Positions 34,903-48,455 of a DNA stretch of 64,000 nucleotides are shown one piece after another. The DNA comes from Syncephalis fuscata. Its lineage: Eukaryota; Zoopagomycota; Zoopagomycetes; Zoopagales; Piptocephalidaceae. Position 1 is the stretch's first letter; each line of letters opens with the position of its first letter. The notes beneath the pieces were generated by a model that had not been told where the DNA came from, made no database searches, and worked only from the letters and a program-made list of their open reading frames with translations. Location of the stretch: NCBI GenBank assembly GCA_025786725.1, contig JAHLTZ010000024.1, forward strand, positions 248,001 through 312,000, written 5' to 3'. A program made the position numbers and the translations under genes.

Positions 34903-36453
34903 TATTTTTTGCTACAGTAATGTGCATTATTTTTTTGGTAATAGCAAGTAGCACGCTTGTGTTTACTTTATTTTATACATGAATGATGTGCGTTAATTCA
35001 CATATCACTTTTAGCACGCTATTTTATCTTTTTGAGTATTACTTTTACATATCAGTAATGTACCAAATAGAATTTATTACTGTTAACACGTTGCGTTGTT
35101 TACATATTCTTTCACACTTATTTTAACTAAAGGTGAAGTGCTAACCATTGCACATCATTGAAGTGTTTGTCGGCGGAGTAACGATTGTCATAGTGCAATA
35201 GTTAAACAATTTATTGATCAATTAGCCGACTGCATTGCTATTAATGTGTTACGTAGCCAAGTATTGCTATAGTCATTCAAATACTTATTTTCATTTTTTA
35301 TATTTATTAAAAAACAAACACTAGCCTACGCAACGTATCTATATATTGCGCTATCTTATATAGTAATTTATATTTATTATTTTACCTGCATAAGTGTAAT
35401 AGTTTAATTATTCGTAAGAATTACACACCCACATCCACTTCTATTTTTGTCCTTGCATGCTACAGCTTCATACTAGCTAGAGAGCAAGACAATAATATCA
35501 TGGTATATAATAGCTAATAAATTATATTTACGCTAAATACAACTAGTGATAAACGAGCAGTTTTTATTAATAGTATGTAACCGGTGGACAGTACATTAAT
35601 AGACAATACAATAAATGAATATAGTCCAATTGAAAAAATGAGAATATATGATAGAATGGCATTACCATGGTAAATAGAATGTAGAATACAAGTATAATGA
35701 TTATATGATATTGCTTAGTATTTCTTCTAAAAATGCTTTATTGTTTGAATAAGTTATAGCAACACGAATACAGTCAATAATATTAATATTCTACCTTTAA
35801 ATCTATACGACATAATATCTATAAAAATAGTAATTGAACAAAATGCAAATAGTTTGGGGCAGGAAATAAAATTTCATTATTCGGCAATAGTCATGCAAAA
35901 TAATAATTTGCTGTTAGTTGCCAGTGTTATCATCAAGTAGTTGAATAAGAAACTATTATAATCAATTTAATGATGATGTATGAAAGATTTTCTGACATGT
36001 ATGCTATAAATGCATAGTAACTTTTATAGAATCGTTTTATAATTGCTGAAAGTATGCGTATTTAAATAACATATAGTGATATATGTTATCAAGTGTGAAG
36101 AAAAAGAGAGGGAGAATGTGATGACGTAAATTGTATATCGTGTTGCTGAGCGTATTAAATAATGATGCCAGTTGACACTAGAACTACCCATTATCATAGA
36201 GCATGTTTATCAGTATTAAGCAGTGTATTAAAGTACTTGCATATAATAAAGTTATTTTATCTAAAAGGCAAGTGTAATAATAATGTTGTTAGTAAAATAG
36301 CAAATGTGGCGCAGTTAAAATAACAAGTAATTTATTGTTCAAGTTTATTATCCTATCTAAAATAGCAAATTCAAATTCAAACTTTTTATAATATTTTAAG
36401 TAAATTTTAATTCTGTTTTTTATTTACTGCTGGTAACGAATAGTAAAGCAACT
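34903..36453. other. Intergenic; second copy of the dispersed repeat
   Basis: AT-rich with no gene recognised; 36080-36145 matches 24625-24690. It ends in the MAU2 promoter. Confidence 0.4.
36080..36145. repeat. Dispersed repeat, copy 2
   Basis: Counterpart of 24625-24690 with shared TATCAAGTGTGAAGAAA and GTGATGACGTA. Confidence 0.5.
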
Positions 36454-38993
36454 ATGGCGTTACCAGCACCGCACAAAACACTTTGGCAGCTGGCTAACGG
36501 GTGTTTGGATCACGCTAAGCAGCTTGCTCCTTTTCTAGTCACTCATGGCGAATCGGCCCTTAATGAGTATAGACGGGACATTATAGCGGCCATTGCGCTT
36601 TTTAGAGCGGTACTTGTAAACAGTACTGACCACAAGACAACGGCCAATGGGCCGGTTAAACAACAGCAACAATTAGCCTCTATTCAGACTATACCGTCGC
36701 TTTGTAATTCGCCTCTTGATAGTGGACTTTCCATTGGAGTTGAGGCTAAAACAAGATACATGCTTGCACGGGTTCTTCTAGAGCATACTGACAACGATAA
36801 TGAAGCAATCACACAGGCTAGAAAAGTGGTAATATACCGATATAATCATTTGTCAGTCATACTAACGCTTTACAATAGATTCATCTTACTCAACGTGTAA
36901 GTAGACCGATGAAAATGCAAATGTGATAGGTCGTTGAACGCTGGATATAGACATTAGGCATGAAGAGTATTCGTATGGGCGCGTATGAAATTCAAATTCA
37001 AATTCAAATACGTATGGGCCAGTTTCGAGTAGCCAGAGCGTCGCTTAAAGATGCGCAAAACGAAGCAGAACGGCAAGTGTTGCTGAGTGCAATTAACTGA
37101 GGTACTGACAATCTATTATAGCTTAAAGCTACACGGCTGGTATTATCATTTTATTATGCAACAACTGAAATTATTACGCAGTGATATGCTAGCCAGAAAT
37201 AAGCCAACGTTTACAGCCCAACTTGCTATTCTTTTGGATACAATTGAGTATGCACGGGAAAATAAACATGAGGATGTTCAAGTAAACGATACGCGTTGAA
37301 TAATAGCCAATAGCTAACGTTTATCATAAACAGATTTGTTTCTTATTGCTAAGGGCACAATATGCCTTACTAGCTAACGATTCATCAACTGTAAAACAAT
37401 CGCTTCTTGGCGCTGAAAACTGTTTAGCAGGCTGGCAATATGTAGATGTATACCTCGAGCTATCAAATGACGTACAGGTGGCCCGGCCTAATGTTGGAAC
37501 GTCCATACTCCATGCGCGTTACCATTTATTGCATGTATTAAATGGTTTACATTATGGCAATACACAGTCTGCATTCACTTCTTTCCATCAGCTTCAAGAT
37601 ATTCTTAGCTGGTGGACATTAGTGGACACTGAGCTGACAGGACAGAATAAATATACCAATTATATGATATCTAATGAGGTAAGTACGTGTAATATATACT
37701 ATATTCTAGCTAATTTTTTAATGGCTAGGACGTAATGCAGCATGTGCGTATACAATGGTTATCTAGACGACAGATAGCGTCAATCAGCATCTACTTGTTT
37801 GCAACTGTCTACCACAGACAAATGAGTACAGTGACCACTCGGGAGCTAACATTAGATGGAATCAAGCAATTAATAAGTATGCACAGTATGCTATATGTAT
37901 TGATGTATTTCTAATCTTTGCCAATGTGCAGTTATGTCAAATGGTATTCAAGGTATGAGCTTATTTACAATGTGGATATAACATGTATAACTGTATAATA
38001 ACTAGATTCCAATGCTACAAGTATGCGTCAATCTGTGGCATGGTATGATCAGATGAGAGCACGATATTGGCTATTGTTGGTGGATACGTATTTAGCAAGT
38101 AATGACATCGAGCAGGCCAGTATTGTACGTAAATGTAATCTAAACAAAAAAATACAAAGGCTCTAAGCACGTTATAACAGGCTTGGGAGGCTGTGACACT
38201 CTGGTGTCGTTCTCGGAACATTTGGACATTGTTTATTGAAGACTTGGTATTACGGCACGCATGGATAATGCAACTATCTGGTCAATCAGCCGAAGCCAAA
38301 AAATGCTACAAAATACTGGTAAGTAAATTTTATGTTGTTAAATAATTAATAATAAGCCATTATTTCATACAAAAATGGCCAAAGATGCAACATGATCATC
38401 ATGCTATTACTGCTACAATTGGCCTTTCTACGTTAGAGCTAGAGAAAGAAGATACCGATGAAGTTGAATCGAGATTAGATTTAGATGCTTCATCGTTAAC
38501 ATTAGTTCAAGATATGGCAGCCAATTTACTTGCTAGCTTTCAGAATCTATCTCGTCAAGAGAAAAAGTAAAGTAAAAAAAGATTTGATTAAAATAGACTA
38601 ATTTAATTGTATGTACAGACAACGATTATCAAATGCACTACGGCTGGCCAATAGAGCAGAAAACGGTCAACTGCACCGATTCATACTGGCTCGACTTGCC
38701 GAAATATACTATTCTGTGGCGGATGAACAATGTGAGATCATGCTCGATACTGCCTATCATCTAGCGCGAGAAATAAATGATCACTTCTTGGCCATAGTTG
38801 TAGGAGGTCGATTGGCCGGTAAGCGATAATATAATTATATAATTGAAATTATTGTACAATTAATATAAACATTATTCTTATTATTAATCTAGATCTCTAT
38901 CGTCGTCATGGTCGAAAGGAAATGGCAGATCATTTGTATAAAGAAGTGAATACACTCAAACAGCGTGCATATCAACCAATAACAGATGTATAA
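36454..38993 (+). CDS. MAU2: Cohesin loader subunit MAU2/SCC4, one apparent frame break
   Basis: TPR-repeat partner of SCC2/NIPBL that loads cohesin onto chromatin. Start MALPAPHKTLWQLANGCLDH; TPR-like helices with KTRYMLARVLLEHTDNDNEA, QIRMGQFRVARASLKDAQ, LKLLRSDMLARNKPTFTAQL, LRAQYALLANDSSTVKQSL, and SILHARYHLLHVLNGLHYG match the order of MAU2. The 3' exons give ARYWLLLVDTYLASNDIEQA, FILARLAEIYYS and DLYRRHGRKEMADHLY. About ten exons. Between 37078 and 37095 the frame must shift by +1 (one extra base, or two missing) with no usable splice pair. Family assignment rests on overall TPR layout, so it is less secure than for the enzymes. Convergent with the CENP-A gene, 102 bp away. Confidence 0.7.
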
Positions 38994-39095
38994 TGAAAAT
39001 AAATTGTTTATAAAAGTCCATATTCTTGATCAAAAAACCACGCTTAATACGTGTTAAAGCCACGTAAAACTGAATCTACTGAATAATGACCAGTA

Positions 39096-39748
<653 letters not shown>

Positions 39749-41463
39749 GATAGTAAGTTAGATAGGATGAAAATACTAAGTAAGAATTGCGACTATTAAT
39801 CAAAATACAGCTACAGTGGTAACAACAATGATTGCAATCAAGTTGCCGTCACAATAGATTTGTTTACATCGATGTTATAATTCAATTAGGTGTGCTATTT
39901 TTACTATATTTAATAATGTTTTACGACCAATACTCGTACTCAATGATGATTTTGCGTTTAACTATTTGCAATTATACGTAGATTGGTTTATGATATGTTT
40001 ATATAGTAACATTAGTATTTAGAAATATGTTCAGTCAAATAGCTGATAAAATAATACATAGATGATTAAGCATTTATGATTATTTAATAAATCTATATTA
40101 TACCTGTAGCTATATGAATGCCAGCCATTATTTCGGTATTATATTGTTTATTAATGTCAGCTGGTTTATTTATCATTCAATTAATGCAAATAGTATATGA
40201 AGTCAATATATAAATCTATAAATAAATAGCACAATAATCGAGCTACAAAGAAGTAGTAAAATAATAATTAAATCATTTGAATCTTTTTTATGCAAATCTA
40301 TCTAGTATAAAATAACCACTTTTATGATAGTTAATTGTATAAATAACATTCATGTTTAACGTAACAAAAATACTTTTACTAATTGTTATTGTTAAATTAA
40401 TTAATAATAAACATGATCGTTACTATTTGACCATTAATACTAAGCATCTATTGATCTTTTAACAATGATAATATGTACAAATAAGCCGCAATTAATTGCT
40501 TAGTAATAAATGGATCATTTAGTCATGCTTTCTTTTCAATGTCTAGCATATTGATAGTGCACGTGAGGACTATTCCACTCAATCGTTTGTAAATCCGGCT
40601 TGTCCAAAGCTGTTATGACTTCATGGGAGCAATGCACGCGCCGACTCTTGCACATATCGCGGCAAGTTGTTGTCTCATGAGCAGTTTGATAAATACCTGC
40701 AGCAAACGGGCCATATCGCCTTTCTGAGGCTAAAGTCGCCTATTTGAGTCTACAGTTTGTATTCTAGCCGCTATTACTTTCTCTTTCGTACCACCGTAAC
40801 TTTACCAAGTAAAACTTCTTTCAAGTCACCGTCGTCATTGTCATTGTCGTAGCCATCACTATTTTTTATTCTTTTCCTTTCGTTTTGTGCAACCATTTTC
40901 TACTAAACGAGTTCCTTACTTGTTATTATTAGCACTATTACACTGTTTTCATTGTTCAGCGTTTGAGGCATTTTTACCGAGATTACTTATTATAGCTTTA
41001 GTTCCTTACTTTTAAGCTCCGCTTTAGCACGCGCATCTTTGAACTAGTCTGTTAGTAGAGTATTATTAGCGGATGTTCTGTTCGGTAGCTGGTTTGCCAA
41101 GACGCACCTTTTCTTTTTTACATTCTGCAATTGCAGCTATATTTGGTATTGTCGTTGTAGTGTGTTCATCATCTTTACTGCTGGACTATTAGTGCCAGCG
41201 TAAGCTTTTATTTAGAGTGCAGTTGCATAGTTAAAGATACGCGTCTTTCTACTGTATCCGTTGGTACTCACGTTTATAAACAGCGGTAGAATTCGACCAA
41301 CGTGAATACCAAACTTTAAGTTTATAGTCTAATTGGCCGGGTTTATACCGACTACATACATTTATTGGTGCCTTTACTACTACTTTCGTTTGACTTTTGA
41401 ATTGTTTTATTTACAGTAGCTGTTGGATACGCACTGCAATAATATATAGTGATTTAGTACACT
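39749..41463. promoter_or_regulatory. Long divergent upstream region, CSE4 / kelch gene
   Basis: 1.7 kb without a coding exon I can support. 40.55-41.46 kb is less AT-rich and may be the long 5' leader/promoter of the kelch gene. Confidence 0.35.
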
Positions 41464-44400
41464 ATGCAACATACATCTGGCTATCATTACAACACTGCTA
41501 GTAACAATAACCATACCAGAAATAATAGCAACAACAGCAACAGCAACAACAACATTAACATTAATAGCAAAACAGGGCATGGTTCTTTGAAAGATCCAGC
41601 ATCTTCAGCAGTACAAACTAATCCATCTACTGCCACGTCCGCTTCAATGCCGCAAAACTATGCCTACAATGCTACTAATAATGGGACGAGCCTGCAGCAA
41701 CATCGTGCACGGGCCCAATCCGTCGAACAGCATACAAGAGTAGAGGAGCAGGTGCAGTCACCGCTATTTCCTGCAGCATATGTATCACCATTACCGCCAC
41801 CAATTGAAGGCGAGGAAATGCATGGCTATCCTTATAATCCGCATAGAAATCCACGGCCACGATCTATGACCGGTCCACAGGCATCTGCAAGGCAAGGGAC
41901 TGCTGCTCAGTCTCCGCGCATGTATCCAGAAAGGCTACGTTATGTGGGTGCAGCTGCTGCGGCCACAGCTGTTGCAGCAGAGGTACAAGCTTCTGGAAAC
42001 AATGCTATACTTGCTAATACTACTGGCTACAATCACAGTCAAAATCATAACTATTTACAACATCATCCAACACCATGGATAAACGTGCCATGTCTGCAGA
42101 ATCGGCCATTAGTGTACCGCTTAATGGCCGTCGTGGATCTGGCAGTAACGGGGTAAATTCGCGTACACAATCAGTAAGCACTGCTGGTAATAGTGCTTAT
42201 TCGTCACATTTACCCTCGCCACTTTCACCTACCGTTATTACAGGCGGGTCACCACGGGGTGAACGACGCTGGCGTGAACGACGCAACAGTAACGGCAACA
42301 CGCGTATGCCCAGAGTCCAGATAATCACTTATACGATATGTCAATCACATCGACACTGCAACATATGTCACCTAGTGAAATGGAACGACCACGTGGCTAT
42401 TTCTCATCTGCTCATCCAAGCAATTCGCCAACACCGCTGCGCAGAAGTTTAGACTCGAGTCATGAACGAGAAAATATGAATAATTTAATACTGCAAACAA
42501 ACAATGCCACTTTTAATACATCGACACAAACAAAGTCATCTTCAGCACCACATCCATCGCCGGCTGACTCGCTTTCGCGTATGTCACATGGCGAACAAGA
42601 ACGTCGACATCATCACCAACAGCATCAACATCGTGGGTCAGGTCCAGAACATTCTATGGCTGATGCCGACATGAATGGCACAAGTTATGCTATTGGCGAA
42701 GGCCATGTATCGCGTGCTCCTTCATTACGAGCAGTAGCTGGTATCAGTAATGGTGTGGCACCTGGAACCGTAACTTATATGCCTGTCAGATCGCCACCAA
42801 TACCTTCACGTAGGCCGTCTATTAAGACCGAATCACCTGTTGCCGGCCAATCTCCAATTAATCATGTTAGACAACTATCATTAGTACAGTTTGAAAAGAG
42901 TATTGAATATGATGAATCACTTTCCAAGTCACTGTCGGATTTAACACGTAAGTACTAATCGCGTGTGTGTATTTGTGTGTGTATTTGTGTGTGTATTTGT
43001 TTATATGTGTGAGTGGGTGGTGTAAAGCTGGCTAAATGGGTGCCAGTAAGAATAATAATTAAAAGGTGTTATTATTTTTATTGGCACCTATTAAGCCAGC
43101 TTTACACACACAGCAAATATGGTGGGTGCGTGTGTATGTGTGTCCTTGTACTTTGTGACATGGAGCTTCTCTCTTTCCTGTCTCTTGATATTCAGAAAGT
43201 TTCAATTGTCATCTCTAGTCGTTATTGTTGTTGACTTGTTACCATAGCCGATCTTTTTTCCTTTCCTTCTCTTTTCTGCGTCTGTACTGGGTGTATTCCT
43301 ATTATTTGATTCCACCTCAGTAGCCGATTGGTTAATACTCATTTGTTCTCAGGCGCTAAGAGACAGGGAGGTGCTTGGTAAGCGTTTGCTACAATATACT
43401 GTTGGGTTGCATGGCTGTATTCTCTTTTCTTCTTCTTCTTGGATACGTTGTATCTAATACCTAGTTTTACTACTGGCCTGGATGACAAGCATTTGGCTAG
43501 TAACTGACCAGATTTATTTATATAAATAGAATTGCGCGGTATGGCAAGCCAAGGAAGTACTGCTGGCTCGCCAAGTAATATTGGCCAAGGAGGAGGCAGT
43601 GGCGCCAACAGTAGCAGTAGTGGCGTCAACAGCGCCAATGCTACTCCATATGCTAATCGCCGTACTTCATGGAAAAGCGGGCCGGCCGGTCCTGTATTAG
43701 GACGTAAGGGTAGCGAATCGAGCGAATTTAGCGCCCATTCAACTGCGCCCACACTTGGTAATACCATGGAGTCTGTGACAGCCGTTAATGGTAATGGTGG
43801 CACAAGCAGCACCACCTTGACCAATAACACAAATAATGGATATGGTACGCCTACTAGTGCTAGTAGAGATAATGCTAACACATCCGTGATGACGGTGGGA
43901 ACAAATATAACATCAACAACTGCCGCTACTACAAATAATACCAACACACTTAATGGCTACGCGACGGGATATGTGCATAATATAGGTGCCAACGGAGTAA
44001 TTGGTGCAGGCTCTACACCGGCACCAGCACCCGTACCGGCACTTTATTGGAGTAAAGCAAGTACATTTGGCAAATCGCCACCAAAAGCATTACGTGCACA
44101 TACAGTTACAGTGGTCGGAGAACGTTTGTTTGTATTTGGCGGCTGTGATGCCCGAATATGCTTCCACGATTTATACATTTTTGACGCGGATACAATGTAC
44201 TGGTCGCGTCCACAGACACGTGGTGATCTGCCACGTAATTGCCGTGCCCATTCAGCCACATTAGTAGGACGGCAGTTATTCGTATTTGGCGGTGGTGACG
44301 GCCCCAACTATTTTAATCATCTTTATTTGCTTGATACGGGTAAGTATTAAATAATTATTAATTAAATCGATTTGTATTAATTGTTATTTATTAATGTAGA

Positions 44401-45079
44401 GACTTTAACTTGGCAACTTGCCCAGCAAAAGGGCGACATACCAGGTCCACGTCGTGCACATACCACTTGTTACTTTGATGGCTATTTATATCTGTTTGGC
44501 GGAGGAGATGGTGTTCGTGCGCTAAACGACGTCTATCGACTGAATACACGCGATTTAACAAATTTACAATGGACACAGCTTCATCCTAGTGGCGAGCCGC
44601 CTATTGCCCGTGGATATCATACAGCAACACATGTCGGTAGTAAGTTGGTAGTATTTGGCGGATCAGATGGACACGAGTGCTTTAGCGATGCACATGTGCT
44701 TGATTTTGTAACATGCACATGGTCTTCTTTATCGTTAAATGAAGCAATACCACGTCTATCGCACACTACTACACTCGTGGGGTCTTATCTATTTGTTATT
44801 GGCGGCCACGACGGAGCAAAATATTGTAATGACGTGCTTTTACTTAATCTGGTTACCATGAACTGGGAAAGACGGCGAGTATACGGTCGACAGCCATCAG
44901 GGCGTGGCTACCATACCTGTGTTTTATATGATTCGCGGCTTTTTGTCTATGGCGGCTACGATGGCCAGTCGGTATTTGATGAGGTATGGATACTGGAATT
45001 ATCGGCCAGTGCATATCTACCACAGATTAAGAACTTTGAAATTACCGAGGTGAGCGGTTTAACCAACGAAAATATGTAA
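41464..45079 (+). CDS. Kelch-repeat protein with long disordered N-terminus
   Basis: The C-terminal half forms a kelch beta-propeller of about six blades: LRAHTVTVVGERLFVFGGCD, RAHSATLVGRQLFVFGGGDG, RRAHTTCYFDGYLYLFGGGDG, RGYHTATHVGSKLVVFGGSDG, LSHTTTLVGSYLFVIGGHDG, RGYHTCVLYDSRLFVYGGYDG, each with the paired Gly. The N-terminal ~700 residues are Asn/Ser/Gln-rich and probably disordered. Resembles fungal kelch polarity/signalling proteins, but the exact ortholog is not clear. Exon 1 (41464-42947) needs one missing base at 42055-42078 and another at 42308-42316 (CCCAGAG). Intron 1 is 582 nt (42948-43529), far longer than others here, and contains a hairpin; intron 2 is short. Confidence 0.82.
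42961..43020. repeat. GT-rich simple repeat in kelch intron
   Basis: GTGTGTGTATTT units repeated about three times just after the donor; a second GT-rich patch lies at 43123-43142. Confidence 0.6.
43020..43107 (+). ncRNA. Predicted intronic hairpin (pre-miRNA-like)
   Basis: Arms 43020-43060 and 43067-43107 are inverted repeats: over the first 39 positions 35 pairs are Watson-Crick, three are G-U in the plus-strand transcript and one is an A-A mismatch, closed by a loop of about 10 nt. Located in the long first intron of the kelch gene, sense strand. Could be a small-RNA precursor, a structure shortening the intron, or a miniature transposon remnant; no expression evidence. Confidence 0.55.
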
Positions 45080-45746
45080 TATATTACATATTATTGATAT
45101 TTTAAATCAAGCTATATTTTATCAATGACTTTTCGACAACACTTGCTACTTATAAATGGCCGGCAATTGGCATTCTGGATTGATACTAGCGCAGCCATTT
45201 GTTGTTCATGCCTTACATTTCTTTCTCTGCGGCTTGCTTATTTACTTTGTTGTTACTCTTTATTGCAATTAATTATCCCGTGACAGTCTATCAAGATTGG
45301 CATTAATTATATAAAAACGTTAATGTAGCACCTTTTAATCAATGACAAAATCCTCAACATTTAATTAAATGATTATTTGCAAATGATGCATCGACATGCT
45401 AGTATCTGCACTCCAATATTGGTGTTTAAATTGATGTTTCAGAATTGCTTACAACATACGAAAGTTGGAATAAATAATGAATCTTTGATACTGCATATCT
45501 ACACGATCGACATGTATGACTCAATCGATCTGTAGATCCTTTATTTAATTATAATTAGCAAACAATTAGAGTGTATGGCCCCTTTGACGATACTCCTGCA
45601 AATCAGCCGCGCCCCTGCATCGGCTCCTTTAGCAAAATAAACAATCGACGACCCTGTTGCGCCGATTAAATATCGCATGCAATGTAGCTTTGCAAATTAA
45701 AATCATTTAGTTGAATATATATCTATATACATTAGCTACTTACAAT
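45080..45746. other. Intergenic, kelch 3' flank and chitin-deacetylase promoter
   Basis: No gene recognised. Confidence 0.35.
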
Positions 45747-47047
45747 ATGTCACTTTTATTTAGTCGTATCAGTTATTCTACTGTGTTTACAGTAGGCTTA
45801 GCGCTTTCACTCGTATCACATTCATTAATAGCTACAGCTAATAGTGTTAAAGTGACATCGCTCAACACTAATACTAATCAGCATCATCACCACCAGCATA
45901 GTAATCACCATGTTCAGAAAACAAATCTATTAGTAACACCACGAGCTTTATCGTCCTCTATTGCACTGGACCGACGACAAGTTGCACCAGGACAGCGGTG
46001 TGGTGGCGATAATCATAACCAAAGTTGTCCTTTCGGCCAGTGCTGTTCTCAATATGGCTGGTAAGTAGTAATTATTACCTAGTGCTATTCAGTAGAGTGT
46101 GCTGTATGGATTAGTTTGGCTATTGTATTTACATATGCTTCCTTATTAGGTGTGGCGTGACCACAAAGCATTGTAGTACTGGATGCCAAAATGAATTTGG
46201 CAAATGTAATGACGGCGGCCCCCGAGAACCGCGCAAGACCACTAATCCACGAAACGGTGACACGGATAACCGCGCGAATACTGCGGATGAGGAAGGCAAC
46301 GACAATCCTGGCCTTATTCTCTACACGTGTAAGGTACCTCGTTCATTTGCCATGACATTTGACGATGGACCAGGCATGGTAAGTAAACAATAGTGACAAT
46401 AATGCATTACTAAATACAACGACACTTTAATGTAATGATAATAATAATTAAACACTTTATAGTTATTTGACAAAGTACTCGAGACATTGGCTCGGTTAAA
46501 TGTTAAAGCGACTTTTTTCATTAATGGTAATAATGTGGCCAATCTTAACGAACCAACCGATGCCCAAAAAGTGTTACGCGCCTTCCGAGCTGGTCATCAA
46601 ATCGCGTCACACACTTACTCGCACGCCGATCTTGACCAACTCAACGATGCTGGTATCCGTGACGAAATGGGTCGACTCGATCGCATACTCGTCCGTATTA
46701 TTGGACGCCGACCCGTTTACATGCGACCACCCTTTGGTAATGCCAACACCAATACGCAACGTACACTAAATACGCTTGGATACCGCATCATCAACTGGAA
46801 TATTGATACACTTGACTGGCAGCACCCTAATGACGCGCAAGCCTCATTAAAGGCTTACCGTGAAGCACTAGATCGCGTACCTACTGCAAGTCAACGCGTG
46901 TCATTCATCTCACTTCAGCATGATATCCAACCATCTACAGCAACCAACCTCATTGAGGATGCCGTACGCTTGGTGCGACAACGTGGATTCCGACTAATGC
47001 GTGTCGACGAATGTATGGGTGATGCAGGCGGTGCCTATAGAGATTAA
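45747..47047 (+). CDS. Secreted chitin deacetylase with chitin-binding domain (CBM18 + CE4)
   Basis: Converts cell-wall chitin to chitosan. Start MSLLFSRISYSTVFTVGLAL with signal peptide; a His-rich linker (HHHHQHSNHH); hevein-like CBM18 (QRCGGDNHNQSCPFGQCCSQ / YGWCGVTTKHC) split by an intron; then the NodB domain: motif 1 AMTFDDGPG (catalytic base Asp, metal Asp), motif 2 HQIASHTYSHADL (metal His pair), motif 3 RPPFG, motif 4 NWNIDTLDW, motif 5 FISLQHDI (catalytic His). All metal and catalytic residues are present. Three exons. Intact and likely active at the cell wall. Confidence 0.94.
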
Positions 47048-48455
47048 TGAGAGTAAAATAGGCTATGGTCTAGTCTACTCCATAGACAATAGTAGTCACA
47101 CAAACACAAACACGCACACAAGCACAAAGAAAGAAAGAAAGAAAGAGTGTAAACACAAATGTTAAAGGACCATAGGAAAGTTCTTTATGATTATTTGATG
47201 ACACATTAGAATAAATGGACTTTACTTCTTTATTCTGTGTACTAATCGTGTCCTTTCATAACTAGGTATTGTTTGTTAAGCGGACTAATAAACCGGCCTA
47301 TACTAAACAAAAAATAAAGATTTACGGACAGATATCTAGCCTATTGTAAATAAAATACCGCGCTATCTGTTATAGTAATTTCTATTCCTAATCCCCACCA
47401 ACGTGCTATTATTAGTACAACAGCTAAAAAAGGCCCGTCTATTATTATACTAAAACCAGTGCTATCAAGGCTAGATTGAACAAACGGAGTAGCCATTGCT
47501 AAGAAAAGCCACGGATGCTAGCATAGATTTGTTTCTATCTTTCTTCCTTTGGTTGTGCTGATTATTCCGGTGTTATGGCATTGTTTTCGCGCCTGCATTG
47601 TACACATGGATAAAACGCCAACACGGAGTGCAGGGACTGTATCCATTGACTTGTCAACTAAGTGGATCCTTGCATGGCACTGTTTTCTTTTATTTTTGCA
47701 TTTTATTTTTGCATTTTATTAGACAAATGACGCATTGTAATAACTGTGTTGTTAATAATAATGATCGTCATAAATATAATGGTCATTGATACACACGCAC
47801 ACACCATACATAAGGTGTGCTTCCATTTCAAGTATTTTTCTGGAATAATCATGAATGGCACAAATAAAGAGCGAATTATCAACGCTTTGGCCAAAGTGAA
47901 GTTCTTAATGTTCAACACGTGCAACAGACAATCATTTTTACTTGTTTGAACGTACAAGTAATAAAACCCAGCAAGCCTCGCCTATTCTGTCAGCCGCCAC
48001 GTTTTAATTATATCATTTGGTGCATAAATCTATTTATTCACCTCTTTTCTTTATTTTCACCATACTGAACCTCTCTAACGAACCTTATGATATTGATTTA
48101 TGTTTAAGCCTGTTTTACAACAACAAAGTGGTATTTAACCTCAATACGCCAATCTTTTATCCAAACGATTACGCTTGCTTATTTGTATTCGACTTTTTAC
48201 GCTTTCTATCTATACGCCCACTCACACTCACCCGCTTGCACACACACACACACACTAGTTGGCTTGGTGTTTTACACTACTGACAACAAGTACCAAAGCT
48301 GTTAACGTCACGCCACGCCACCGTCACATACTTGGATATCTTTTGCAGGCACGAAGGTATTGTCGCCTGCTACTGGATTAGCATATTTCGACAACTTTTA
48401 GATATCCGTTACCATCGTTACTGCGCATATTCCCCACTACGCACAACTAGCCATT
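47048..48455. other. Intergenic region with simple repeats
   Basis: Contains GAAA repeats (47127-47144) and a CA repeat (about 48238-48253). Short frames on both strands show no family match. The last part is the promoter of the next gene. Confidence 0.4.

Noticed and set aside
34736-34954. Minus-strand 72-codon frame
   Set aside because: Antisense to tRNA-His; no family match.
43339-43947. Minus-strand 202-codon frame
   Set aside because: Antisense to the low-complexity second exon of the kelch gene.
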